Source: Campylobacter anatolicus
GTDB lineage: Bacteria; Campylobacterota; Campylobacteria; Campylobacterales; Campylobacteraceae
DNA length: 64,000 nt
NCBI RefSeq assembly: GCF_018145655.1
Contig: NZ_JAGSSY010000001.1
Span: forward strand, 372,001-436,000
Direction: 5' to 3'
Shown: positions 36,517-45,717 of the stretch, piece after piece
How the letters are laid out: every line of letters begins with the position of its first letter
Numbering within the stretch: the first letter of the stretch is position 1
Position numbers and translations under genes: made by a program
The notes under the pieces: generated by a model
Database searches by the model: none
What the model saw: only the letters and a program-made list of their open reading frames with translations
Told to the model about the DNA's origin: nothing

Positions 36517-37761
36517 ATGGCACAAATTCATAAATCAAACGGCGTTATAGACTGGCTAGATCAGCGACTTGCTTTCACAAAACTTATGAAAGTTTTAGTT
36601 AGCGAATATTGGATCCCAAAAAATATAAATTTTCTTTGGGCGATGGGTGTTATCCTTACAACACTTTTCATATTGCTTATAGTTACTGGCTTTTTACTAC
36701 TTATGTATTACAAACCAGATATAAATTTAGCATTTGATAGCGTTAATTACATTATTATGCAAGAGGTTGAATACGGTTGGCTGTGGCGACACATACACGC
36801 AGTTTCAGCGTCAGTCATATTTTTAGTTATGTATATTCACCTGCTTACCGGCTTATATTATGGTTCATATAAAAAGGGTCGTGAGGTCATCTGGATAAGC
36901 GGTATGGTGCTATTTATCTGCTTTTCAGCAGAGGCATTTAGTGGATATATGCTACCTTGGGGACAGATGAGCTACTGGGCGGCGACTGTTATCACTCAGC
37001 TATTTGGTGGTGTGCCAGTTATAGGCGATGCTTTAGTTGAGTGGATACGTGGTGATTACGCTGTTGGCGACTCTACGCTTACACGTTTTTTTATGCTTCA
37101 CGTATGTCTGCTTCCGCTTGTTACGATAGTGGTTTTAGTTATACATTTTTATTCGCTTAGAATTCCACACGTCAATAACCTAGAGAGTGAAGAGATAGAC
37201 TTTGATATAGAGGCAAACGAATACTTAAATGGCGATAGAGCAAAGGCGAAAGTTATACCTTTCTGGCCCGGATTTTTAGCAAAAGACTTTATGTATGTAT
37301 CATTTTTTATGATATTTTTCTTCTATTTGGTATGTTATCACTTTAATTTTGCAATGGATCCGATAAATTTTGAACCAGCAAACGCACTAAAAACACCGCC
37401 ACATATCTATCCTGAGTGGTATTTCTTATGGCAGTATGAAATTTTACGTGGATTTTTCTTTGATATAGCTGGATTTTCAGCCTACAATATCGGCTTACTA
37501 GCATTTGCATTTGCAGGAGTAGCATTCTTAATCATTCCATTATTAGACAGAAGTGATGTCGTAGCACCGGCTCACAGACGCCCTATGTTCTTCATCTGGT
37601 TTTGGATACTTGTCATCGATCTTATTGTGTTATCCATCTATGGAAAACTCCCAGTAGGCGGGATAAATGACTGGATAGGATTTTACTCATCAGTATTATT
37701 CCTATTTTTATTTATCATAGCATTGCCGGTGATTACTTTACTTGAAAGAAAAAGGGGATAA
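36517..37761 (+). CDS. petB: Cytochrome b of the bc1 complex
   Basis: 414 aa with about 8-9 TM helices. WRHIHAVSASVIFLVMYIHLLTGLYYG and FFMLHVCLLPLVTIVVLVIHFYSLRIPH give the paired haem-b histidines. P-P-H-I-Y-P-E-W-Y-F-L-W at about residue 295 is the Qo-site PEWY motif. This is the fused (non-split) form. It starts 10 bases after petA with AAGGAGG upstream. Confidence 0.96.
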   Translation: MAQIHKSNGVIDWLDQRLAFTKLMKVLVSEYWIPKNINFLWAMGVILTTLFILLIVTGFLLLMYYKPDINLAFDSVNYIIMQEVEYGWLWRHIHAVSASVIFLVMYIHLLTGLYYGSYKKGREVIWISGMVLFICFSAEAFSGYMLPWGQMSYWAATVITQLFGGVPVIGDALVEWIRGDYAVGDSTLTRFFMLHVCLLPLVTIVVLVIHFYSLRIPHVNNLESEEIDFDIEANEYLNGDRAKAKVIPFWPGFLAKDFMYVSFFMIFFFYLVCYHFNFAMDPINFEPANALKTPPHIYPEWYFLWQYEILRGFFFDIAGFSAYNIGLLAFAFAGVAFLIIPLLDRSDVVAPAHRRPMFFIWFWILVIDLIVLSIYGKLPVGGINDWIGFYSSVLFLFLFIIALPVITLLERKRG

Positions 37762-37763
37762 TT

Positions 37764-38810
37764 ATGAAAGAGTTAAAAATTTTTGCCATAGTTGTTGTTC
37801 TTTCAGGCATACTTTACTGGGGGATAGAACCATACGCTCATACAAAGCTACATCCACATACAACTGATGCGATATATGACTTTTCGGTAGAAGACACAAA
37901 CTATGCTAAGAAAATTTTAGAGAGCAAAAAGGCAAACCTAGCAATAGCCCAAGCATCAAAAGATGAAGGTAAGATCGCATCTGCTAAAAATGAAGTCGAT
38001 GTAGCAGAGAAAATTTTAAATGATTATATGGCTTTTTGGGATGATGTTAAAAAGATTGATTTAAGCAAAGGTGATGCAGTAAAAGGTGCTGAGACCTTTA
38101 TGGCTGGTGGGTGTGTAGGCTGCCACGGTATAAGTGTGGCAAATTTACCAGCCCCTATGGATGCAGAGACGGCTTCACAAGCTTATGGTGTAGTTCCACC
38201 TGATCTTAGCACAGCAGGTAAAATTTATGATGAGAGATTTTTAGCAGCGATTATCAAAAACCCTACAATGGCTTTAAAGTTGACTCATAAATTTAACGAT
38301 GAGCAACCGTATCCGATGCCAACATTTTTTGGTGCAGGTAGCGAGGATATGAATGCCGAGATAGCAGACATTGTAGCATATCTAAAGTCAGTTTCGGCTG
38401 ATTTTGAGAAGCAAAATGGGAAGATAAGCGATAAGAGATTATTTGCAGATGCATGTCAGAGATGTCATGATATGAAATATGACAAGCTTTATACGCTTTC
38501 AAATAAAGTAAATCTAGCTACGTATATGGGCTCAAACCCGCCTGATCTATCTATAGTGATACGTTCAAAAGGTAGCGAGTATCTACATAAATTTATAAAC
38601 GATACGCAAAAAATGCTACCAAACACAGCTATGCCACGTGTGGGATTAAGCAAAGTTAGCGAAGATCAGCTAGTTAATTATATACAAAAAGTCGGCGATA
38701 GCAAAAAAACTGAACGTGAGAGTCTGGGCTGGTATATAATGGGATACTTCTTTATCCTTGGCATATTTGCATGGCTTTGGAAACGTAAAGTTTGGAGTGA
38801 GCTACACTAA
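37764..38810 (+). CDS. petC: Di-haem cytochrome c subunit of the bc1 complex
   Basis: 348 aa with an N-terminal signal/anchor (IFAIVVVLSGILYWGIEPY). Two c-type haem sites follow, C-V-G-C-H (about 117) and C-Q-R-C-H (about 231), and a C-terminal TM anchor GWYIMGYFFILGIFAWLWKRK. Epsilonproteobacterial bc1 complexes use this di-haem, cytochrome c4-like protein instead of the classical cytochrome c1. It passes electrons toward the cbb3 oxidase encoded at 60-63 kb. Confidence 0.93.
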   Translation: MKELKIFAIVVVLSGILYWGIEPYAHTKLHPHTTDAIYDFSVEDTNYAKKILESKKANLAIAQASKDEGKIASAKNEVDVAEKILNDYMAFWDDVKKIDLSKGDAVKGAETFMAGGCVGCHGISVANLPAPMDAETASQAYGVVPPDLSTAGKIYDERFLAAIIKNPTMALKLTHKFNDEQPYPMPTFFGAGSEDMNAEIADIVAYLKSVSADFEKQNGKISDKRLFADACQRCHDMKYDKLYTLSNKVNLATYMGSNPPDLSIVIRSKGSEYLHKFINDTQKMLPNTAMPRVGLSKVSEDQLVNYIQKVGDSKKTERESLGWYIMGYFFILGIFAWLWKRKVWSELH

Positions 38811-38820
38811 TTCAAATGCA

Positions 38821-38847
38821 AATTTAAGGGGTTTTACCCCTTAAATT
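38821..38847. terminator. Terminator after petC
   Basis: AATTTAAGGGG at 38821-38831 pairs with CCCCTTAAATT around a TTTTA loop, an 11-bp stem directly after petC and usable in either direction. Confidence 0.8.
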
Positions 38848-38903
38848 CTTCTACAAAATTTATCATAAAAGCAAATAAATTTATCTACTTTATTAATCTA
38901 AAT

Positions 38904-39746
38904 TTACTTACTTGTAGAAATTTTAGTCTCTTTTGGATCAATTTTACTATCGTCTAAAGTTATTTCACCGATCTCATCAGCTACGATAACTCCGCTTATG
39001 GGATTTACGATACTATCTACTCTGCCAATGATTTGGGCATTTATATCGCTTGAGTATTCAAAGGCACGAGTTGTGTTTATCAGTTTACAATTTTTTAGCG
39101 TTAAATTTTTAATATAGCAAAACCCCTGCAAACTCTCGATCATACAGTTGATAAACGTCAAATTTTTAGAGTTCCATCCGATATATTCACCACTTATAAA
39201 GCTATCTTCAATTATGACATTTTCGCTATTCCAAAAAGCATCTTTTGATAAAATTTTCGCATTTTTCACATGAACATTTTTAGATCCATCAAATGAGTAG
39301 TTTCCAAGCAGTTCAAAGCCGTCTATATCGATATCTGCCGAGCCCATCGCAAAGTAATCCCCTTTTGCTACAATATTTTTCATCTTTATATCACGACAGT
39401 TCCACATTGTTTCATCGGCTTTGAATATAGTTACATTTTGCAAATCCAATCCACTTGTTTGTCTAAAAATTTTAGGTGATTCGATCGTACAATTTTTCAT
39501 TATCACACCATTTGCATACCAGATCCCAGCACGTGCCATCTCTAAAAACATACAACTCTCAAAACTCAAATTTTGTGAGTACCAACACGGGTATTTCCAC
39601 TTAAAAAGGCTTTGAAAAATTTGTAAATTTTTACTATGTTTTAGTGGCGATTCTCCATCTTCAAAGGTGCATTCGACTATCCTTAGATCGCTTGCTTCAA
39701 ACATTGCTCTTTCACCAACTAAGCTCTTTCTTACTATTTCTTTCAT
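38904..39746 (-). CDS. DUF3737 right-handed beta-helix protein
   Basis: 280 aa built of about ten pentapeptide-like/beta-helix coils with recurring short strands (NLQIFQSLFKWKYPCWYSQNLSFESCMFLEMARAGIWYANGVIMKNCTIESPK..., NVTIFKADETMWNCRDIKMKNI). The F-x-W-x-x-P-x-W-Y-S and AGIWYxxxxxxxxCxIxSPKxFR stretches are those of DUF3737. No signal peptide, so cytosolic; the function is unknown in the literature I can recall. It is divergent from the AraC-type regulator with 224 bases between, which hints at control by it. Confidence 0.8.
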   Translation of the reverse strand: MKEIVRKSLVGERAMFEASDLRIVECTFEDGESPLKHSKNLQIFQSLFKWKYPCWYSQNLSFESCMFLEMARAGIWYANGVIMKNCTIESPKIFRQTSGLDLQNVTIFKADETMWNCRDIKMKNIVAKGDYFAMGSADIDIDGFELLGNYSFDGSKNVHVKNAKILSKDAFWNSENVIIEDSFISGEYIGWNSKNLTFINCMIESLQGFCYIKNLTLKNCKLINTTRAFEYSSDINAQIIGRVDSIVNPISGVIVADEIGEITLDDSKIDPKETKISTSK

Positions 39747-39886
39747 AAACTATCCTTTATTTTAAATCCGCCTATTTATACTTCATTAAATTTAATGTAA
39801 ATATAGTAAGCATATCAAAACTCTCGCTACATCTTTTTAAAATTTTAAAAATATTCTAACAAATTTTACTATCCAAACGATAGAAC

Positions 39887-39916
39887 GATTCTGCACGATT
39901 CTTGCCTAATTCTGCA
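39887..39916. promoter_or_regulatory. Three 10-base direct repeats in the DUF3737/AraC intergenic region
   Basis: GATTCTGCAC, GATTCTTGCC and TAATTCTGCA follow one another with a 10-base period, that is one helical turn, placing the shared ATTCT(T)GC cores on one face. AraC-family proteins often bind such direct half-sites. Confidence 0.4.
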
Positions 39917-39940
39917 AAATTTACTATTTTTTGTTAAAAT

Positions 39941-39957
39941 TATAGTATTTTACTATA
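39941..39957. promoter_or_regulatory. Perfect palindrome before the AraC-type regulator
   Basis: TATAGTATTTTACTATA is a 7-bp inverted repeat with a 3-base centre, ending 14 bases before the ATG at 39971, overlapping where the promoter or early leader should be. It is a candidate operator. Confidence 0.45.
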
Positions 39958-39970
39958 TTAAGGAGACACG

Positions 39971-40870
39971 ATGGATACGCGTTTAGAACAAACTAGATTT
40001 GACCTAGTAAATTTCATCAATTCAAATTTTAAAAAAGAGGGCAATATAGAGACACAGATAAAACAGTTGACATTTTTTACCTCAAGTACTAAAAATGAAT
40101 TCGTCAGTACTATCTATCAACCATCTTTATGTATCATCCTTCAAGGTGAGAAAACTTATAATTTTGGTTCAAAAACTTTTATATCAGATGGGACAAAATT
40201 TCTCCTGACACTTACATATGTGCCAACTTATGTACGTATATCTTCAGCATCAAAAGACCAAAACTACATTGGATTAAAACTCACACTTGATATGGAGCAA
40301 ATTTATGAAGTTGTTCGCGACTATATCAAAACTACTAAAAATAAAAAATCCGTCGATAATGGACTATTTTTAGGAGAGCTTGACTATGAGCTATTAGACC
40401 CTGTTGCACGGCTTATAAATTTATTAAGCACTAGCAAAGAAAATATCAAATTTATAGCCCCACTCATCATAAAAGAGATACTTTTTAAACTCATTCAAGG
40501 GGATGGTGGCGAGTTTTTAAAACAATACGTCCTAGCTGATAGCACCACAAATAAAATCGCACGTGCTATCGGTGAGATAAAAAATAAATTTAGCGAAAAT
40601 ATAAACATGAAAGATCTAGCTCACACTCTAGGCCTTAGCGAGTCATCACTTTATCATAAATTTAAAGAGCTTACGATGATGTCCCCGGTACAGTTTCAAA
40701 AGACACTAAGGCTACAAGAGGCTAAAAGTATGCTTGAATTTAAAAATATGGATGCTTCTGATGTGGCGTTTGCTGTTGGATATGAAAGTGCATCACAATT
40801 TAGTCGTGAATACTCACGTATGTTTAACGTCCCGCCAAAAACTCATGCAAGAAATATGAAAGAGAAATAA
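39971..40870 (+). CDS. AraC-family transcriptional regulator
   Basis: 299 aa. The N-terminal AraC_N-type cupin (TSSTKNEFVSTIYQPSLCIILQGEKTYNFG) is followed by two HTH motifs at the C-terminus: MKDLAHTLGLSESSLYHKFKELTMMSPVQFQKTLRLQEAKSML and ASDVAFAVGYESASQFSREYSRMFNVPPKTHARNMK. AAGGAG lies before the ATG. Members of this subgroup in other bacteria usually activate adjacent oxidoreductase or efflux genes; here the neighbour is the DUF3737 gene. The ligand is unknown. Confidence 0.9.
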   Translation: MDTRLEQTRFDLVNFINSNFKKEGNIETQIKQLTFFTSSTKNEFVSTIYQPSLCIILQGEKTYNFGSKTFISDGTKFLLTLTYVPTYVRISSASKDQNYIGLKLTLDMEQIYEVVRDYIKTTKNKKSVDNGLFLGELDYELLDPVARLINLLSTSKENIKFIAPLIIKEILFKLIQGDGGEFLKQYVLADSTTNKIARAIGEIKNKFSENINMKDLAHTLGLSESSLYHKFKELTMMSPVQFQKTLRLQEAKSMLEFKNMDASDVAFAVGYESASQFSREYSRMFNVPPKTHARNMKEK

Positions 40871-40955
40871 AACTCGACAAAATGACATTTCTTAGTATTT
40901 TTAGAAATTTTTAAATTTGATTTTTACGTTAAGCGGATATTTTAAATTTTCGTCT

Positions 40956-40961
40956 TATAAT
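40956..40961 (+). promoter_or_regulatory. Candidate -10 element for nifJ
   Basis: TATAAT in TCGTCTTATAATTAAT, 29 bases before the nifJ ATG. Confidence 0.5.
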
Positions 40962-40989
40962 TAATAAATTTACGTCATAAAGGGTTAAT

Positions 40990-43900
40990 ATGAATAAAAT
41001 AATGAAGACTATGGATGGTAACGAAGCAGCTGCATATGCAGCATATGCTTTTACAGAAGTTGCTGGAATTTATCCGATAACTCCAAGCTCTCCAATGGCT
41101 GATTATACCGATATGTGGGCGGCACAGGGCAAGAAAAATTTATTTGGTATGCCGGTTAAAGTAGTAGAAATGCAAAGCGAGGGTGGTGCAGCTGGAACGG
41201 TGCATGGCTCACTTCAAGTTGGTGCTTTGACCACTACTTATACGGCTTCTCAAGGACTTTTGCTAAAAATTCCAAATATGTATAAGATATCCGGACAGCT
41301 CCTACCCGGTGTCATACACGTAAGTGCTAGATCGTTAGCAGCTCAAGCTCTTTCTATATTTGGCGATCATCAAGATATCTACGCCTGTCGTCAAACTGGC
41401 TGGGCTATGCTTGCAAGCGGATCAGTGCAAGAGGTTATGGATATAGCCGGTGTCGCTCACCTTGCAGCTATCAAAGGTCGTGTGCCATTTATGCACTTCT
41501 TTGATGGGTTTAGAACGAGCCACGAGATTCAAAAGATAGAGGTGATTGACTATTCTCATTTTGATAGACTGCTTGATAAAGATGCAGTGCAAAGATTCCG
41601 CAACGAAGCACTTAATCCAGAAAGCCCAAAGACACGCGGAACTGCACAAAACGATGATATCTACTTTCAAACTCGTGAGCTTTCAAACCGCTTTTATGAC
41701 GCTGTGCCTGATATAGTGGCTGAGTATTTAGCAGAAATTTCAAAAATAACTGGGCGTGACTATAAGCCATTTAACTACTACGGACACCCAGAAGCTGATC
41801 GCGTTGTAGTCGCGATGGGTTCAGTTACTCAAACACTTGAAGAAGTTATCGATCACTTAAATGCAAATGGCGAGAAGGTTGGTGTTATCAAGGTGCATTT
41901 ATATCGTCCATTTAGTCTAAAATACTTATTTAACGTTGTGCCAAATTCAGTCAAAAAGATCGCTGTTCTTGACCGTACCAAGGAGCCAGGTAGTCTTGGC
42001 GAGCCACTATATCTTGATATAAAAGCAGCATTTTATGGACGTGAAAATGCACCTGTGATCGTGGGTGGTAGATATGGACTAAGTTCAAAAGATGTTGATC
42101 CAGCTCAGATGATAGCTGTTTATGAAAATTTAAAAGCTACAAAGCCTAAAAATGGCTTTACAGTTGGTATTATAGATGATGTTACATTTACTTCACTTGA
42201 TGTTGGCAAGAAAATTTCTCTTAGTGACGAAGGCGTCAAAGAGTGTCTATTTTATGGACTTGGTGCAGACGGCACTGTCGGAGCAAACAAAAACTCTATA
42301 AAAATAATTGGTGATAAAACCGACCTTTACGCACAGGCGTATTTTGCTTACGATAGTAAAAAATCCGGTGGCTACACACGCTCTCACTTGCGTTTTGGTA
42401 AAAATCCTATCCGTTCAACCTACCTTGTTTCAAACCCACACTTTGTGGCATGTTCAGTCGCTGCGTATCTTGACATTTACGATGTTGTTGACGGTATACG
42501 CGAAGGTGGAACGTTTTTACTAAACTCCATTTGGGACGCTGATGAGACGGTTGCTAAAATCCCATCTAGAGTAAAGCAAATTTTAGCTGCAAAAAAAGTA
42601 AATTTTTACATCATAAATGCGACCAAACTAGCCCACGATATCGGACTTAAAAATCGCACAAACACCATAATGCAATCAGCATTTTTTAAACTAGCTGAGA
42701 TTATACCGTTTGATGAAGCACAAAAATATATGAAAGAATACGCCCATAAAGCCTATGCTAAAAAAGGCGAAGCGATCGTAGAGATGAACTATAAGGCGAT
42801 CGATGTTGGAGCAAATGGACTCATTAAGGTCTCCATCGATCCGGCATGGGTAAATTTAAAATTTGATACTAGTCAAAGTGTAGCATATAAAGGCACCGAC
42901 TTTGTTGAAAAGGTCGTAAAACCCATAAATGCCGCAAAAGGTGATACTCTGCCTGTTTCTGCATTTTTAGGATATGAGGATGGACACTTTGAGGCTGGAA
43001 CTACTGCTTATGAAAAGCGTGGTGTAGGTGTTATGGTACCAAAATGGATAGAAGAAAACTGCATTCAATGCAACCAGTGTGCTTTTGTCTGTCCGCACGC
43101 TGTTATACGCCCATTTTTGATAAATGACGATGAGCTAAATGCGGCACCACAAAGTATACAAGATCACGTCCTAGATGCTAAAGGCAAGGAGCTAAAAGGG
43201 CTTAAATATAAAATTCAAGTCAGCCCACTTGATTGCACAGGCTGTGAGCTGTGTGCTCAAAACTGCCCAAGCAAAGAAAAATCGCTCGTTATGGTGCCAC
43301 TTGGCGAAGAGCTAAATAAAAACGAGCAGGTAAATGCGGATTATCTATTTAAACAAGTAACTTACAAAGATGATCTTATGAGCAAAGAGAGTGTGAAAGG
43401 CTCAAGTTTTGCACAGCCTTTGTTTGAGTTTCACGGAGCTTGTCCGGGTTGTGGCGAGACTCCATATATTGGATTAGTAACGCGACTATTTGGCGATCGT
43501 ATGATCGTGGCAAACGCGACAGGCTGTAGCTCTATTTACGGAGGTTCTGCACCATCTACACCATATACGACAAATAGGGACGGTCATGGAGTTGCGTGGG
43601 CAAATTCACTATTTGAAGACAATGCTGAGTTTGGTATGGGTATGAAAGTTGCAACTGAAACGATACGTCACCGCATAGAAGATATAATGTTACGCACAAA
43701 AGACGTCGCTCCTAACGCACTATCAGCCCTTTACACCGACTGGCTAACACACAAAACAGACGGAGCAAAAACAGCCCAGATAGCTAAAGTCTTAGTGCCG
43801 ATATTAGAGCAAAATTTAGACGTTGATGGCGTAAAAGAAATTTTAAGTCTCAAAAAATATCTTGTAAAAAAATCCCATTGGATAATCGGGGGAGATGGCT

Positions 43901-44568
43901 GGGCTTATGACATCGGATTTGGCGGACTTGACCATGTTTTAGCAAGTGGCGAAAACGTCAATGTACTTGTGCTAGATACAGAAGTGTATTCAAATACTGG
44001 TGGCCAAAGTTCAAAGTCAAGCCGTGCTGGCTCGATAGCACAATTTACCGCTTCAGGTAAACCAATGCAAAAAAAAGACTTAGGTTACATAGCGATGACT
44101 TACGGCAATATCTTTGTTGCTCAAATAAACTCAAACGCATCTCAGGCAAACACGATAAAAGCCATCGCAGCAGCTGAAGCTTATGATGGACCAAGTCTTG
44201 TCATAGCCTACTCACCTTGTATCGCTCACGGTATAAAAGGTGGCTTGACACAATCTGGCGATCAAGCAGAACTAGCCACAAAATGTGGCTACTGGCCGAC
44301 TTATATCTATGAACCAGATCTTAGGCTACAAGGCAAAAATCCGCTTAAAATCACATCCAAAGAGCCAGACTGGTCGCTTTATAAAGAATTTTTACTAAAC
44401 GAAGTGCGATATAGTGCGTTGGTAAAAAGCAATCCAGAACACGCTGATGAATTACTAATCAAAAACAAACAGGATGCACAACGTCGCTATCGTCAGCTAA
44501 AACGCCTATCCATAGCTGATTTTAGTGATGAGATCGAAGCGGAAAATAGCGTAGAACAACTCGCATAG
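40990..44568 (+). CDS. nifJ: Pyruvate:ferredoxin/flavodoxin oxidoreductase, single-chain
   Basis: 1192 aa, all domains fused. PITPSSPMADYTDMWAAQGKKNLFG is the pyruvate/TPP domain I. The two [4Fe-4S] sets are CIQCNQCAFVCPHAV at about residue 691 and CTGCELCAQNCPSKEKS at about 749. The C-terminal TPP domain has ACPGCGETPYIGL, NATGCSSIYGGSAP and GGDGWAYDIGFGGLDHVLASGENVNVLVLDTEVYSNTGGQ. It decarboxylates pyruvate to acetyl-CoA and passes electrons to flavodoxin (fldA at 50143). AGGGTT precedes the ATG. This is the main pyruvate route in Campylobacter, which lacks pyruvate dehydrogenase. Confidence 0.97.
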   Translation: MNKIMKTMDGNEAAAYAAYAFTEVAGIYPITPSSPMADYTDMWAAQGKKNLFGMPVKVVEMQSEGGAAGTVHGSLQVGALTTTYTASQGLLLKIPNMYKISGQLLPGVIHVSARSLAAQALSIFGDHQDIYACRQTGWAMLASGSVQEVMDIAGVAHLAAIKGRVPFMHFFDGFRTSHEIQKIEVIDYSHFDRLLDKDAVQRFRNEALNPESPKTRGTAQNDDIYFQTRELSNRFYDAVPDIVAEYLAEISKITGRDYKPFNYYGHPEADRVVVAMGSVTQTLEEVIDHLNANGEKVGVIKVHLYRPFSLKYLFNVVPNSVKKIAVLDRTKEPGSLGEPLYLDIKAAFYGRENAPVIVGGRYGLSSKDVDPAQMIAVYENLKATKPKNGFTVGIIDDVTFTSLDVGKKISLSDEGVKECLFYGLGADGTVGANKNSIKIIGDKTDLYAQAYFAYDSKKSGGYTRSHLRFGKNPIRSTYLVSNPHFVACSVAAYLDIYDVVDGIREGGTFLLNSIWDADETVAKIPSRVKQILAAKKVNFYIINATKLAHDIGLKNRTNTIMQSAFFKLAEIIPFDEAQKYMKEYAHKAYAKKGEAIVEMNYKAIDVGANGLIKVSIDPAWVNLKFDTSQSVAYKGTDFVEKVVKPINAAKGDTLPVSAFLGYEDGHFEAGTTAYEKRGVGVMVPKWIEENCIQCNQCAFVCPHAVIRPFLINDDELNAAPQSIQDHVLDAKGKELKGLKYKIQVSPLDCTGCELCAQNCPSKEKSLVMVPLGEELNKNEQVNADYLFKQVTYKDDLMSKESVKGSSFAQPLFEFHGACPGCGETPYIGLVTRLFGDRMIVANATGCSSIYGGSAPSTPYTTNRDGHGVAWANSLFEDNAEFGMGMKVATETIRHRIEDIMLRTKDVAPNALSALYTDWLTHKTDGAKTAQIAKVLVPILEQNLDVDGVKEILSLKKYLVKKSHWIIGGDGWAYDIGFGGLDHVLASGENVNVLVLDTEVYSNTGGQSSKSSRAGSIAQFTASGKPMQKKDLGYIAMTYGNIFVAQINSNASQANTIKAIAAAEAYDGPSLVIAYSPCIAHGIKGGLTQSGDQAELATKCGYWPTYIYEPDLRLQGKNPLKITSKEPDWSLYKEFLLNEVRYSALVKSNPEHADELLIKNKQDAQRRYRQLKRLSIADFSDEIEAENSVEQLA

Positions 44569-44598
44569 TAAAACATAAAATATAGATAACTCTAACTA

Positions 44599-44625
44599 AA
44601 TTTGGCTGCTAAAAACAGCCAAATT
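44599..44625 (+). terminator. Terminator after nifJ
   Basis: AATTTGGCTG at 44599-44608 pairs with CAGCCAAATT at 44616-44625 (10 bp, 7-base loop), 31 bases past the nifJ stop. Confidence 0.75.
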
Positions 44626-44712
44626 CTTGCTTACATAAAAGCTATAAATTTAATATAAATTAAATAACTTTACTATAAAATACAAAAATATCTTAAACTG
44701 AAAGGAAAAATA

Positions 44713-45604
44713 TGGCTCATCAAGAAGAAAAGTGGCAAAATTTCTACGAAAACGCTTGGGCTTTTAGAGCCGAGTTTATGCGTGGTTTGCTAAATGGGGG
44801 GGGGGTCTTAACACCTATCAAATCATAAGACAACTCGAAAAAAAGGAGCGTATGTGTGAGCTTGCTATGTATTGGGGTAGAGGCGTTGAATGGGAGAATA
44901 GAGAGTTTGAAGACGAAAATTCATTCAATTTTACGAAACTTCCTATAATGCGTCAAAGTTCACTATTTGGAAAGGCTCTTTATGTGCCATTTTATGTAAA
45001 AAATATTATAGCAGATTTTCTCATAGATGCCTATGATAAAACTGGTCCGTACGACGCTATAGTCGAGCTTGGTTGCGGATATGGTAGAAATTTATTTGAT
45101 ATTTTTTATCGTGGCGGTCCTATTGATGTGGCGTATTATGGCGGGGAATTTACTCAAAGCGGAGTGCAGATAGCAACGGAGTTAGCTGCAGCTACGCCAA
45201 ATATGAATATAAAATTTTTCCATTTTAATCACCTTAATCCAGAAATAAGTTTTCTAACAAGTGAGATAAAACGTGCATTTGTGTTTACTTGTCATACGAT
45301 AGAGCAAGTAACTATGATACCTGATAATTGGTTTGAAGTGGTAGCATCTATCGCTTCACATGTGCGTTGCATACACCTTGAACCATTTGGTTTTCAAGTG
45401 AGAACTTTGGGAGAGACAACAAAACTTCAAAAAGAGATGTTTAATGAAAATCAATGGAATTTAAATTTTATAGATGCATTAAAAAGTGCTGTTTCAAAAG
45501 GCACTATCGTGTTAGATGATACGATACTTGAAAATAGCCTATCTGATGATCCTATAAATTCAACCTCAATAGCAGTTTGGCACTCAAATTTAAATACAAA
45601 ATAA
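44713..45604 (+). pseudogene. SAM-dependent methyltransferase, phase-variable and currently out of frame
   Basis: The open part (44852-45604, 250 aa) has the AdoMet motif AIVELGCGYGRNLFDIF and resembles class I methyltransferases. The natural start is the ATG at 44713, preceded by AAAGGAAAAAT, giving MAHQEEKWQNFYENAW. That frame then stops at 44791. The expected continuation AFRAEFMRGLLN is in another frame (one base missing near 44759). After it comes a run of ten G at 44796-44805; with eleven G the sequence would read through as GGGGLNTYQIIRQLEKKERMCELAMYWGRG. So two lesions separate start and body: a one-base loss and an off-phase G tract. Substrate unknown. Internal ATGs could still give a short product. 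Confidence 0.75.
44796..44805 (+). repeat. Homopolymeric G10 tract in methyltransferase gene
   Basis: Ten G near codon 28 of the methyltransferase gene. The tract length decides the frame, and ten is out of frame with the downstream catalytic domain; eight or eleven would restore it from the ATG at 44778. Confidence 0.85.
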
Positions 45605-45605
45605 T

Positions 45606-45628
45606 TTTAGGCGTTTTATACGCCTAAA
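45606..45628 (+). terminator. Terminator after methyltransferase gene
   Basis: TTTAGGCG at 45606-45613 pairs with CGCCTAAA at 45621-45628 around a TTTTATA loop, immediately after the stop. Confidence 0.75.
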
Positions 45629-45717
45629 TTCGCTTAAAAATTTATGTTTCTTTTTATATTAATAATATTATAATATCCTTATATAAAATTTCTAATTTTT
45701 GTGATAAAGGATAATAA

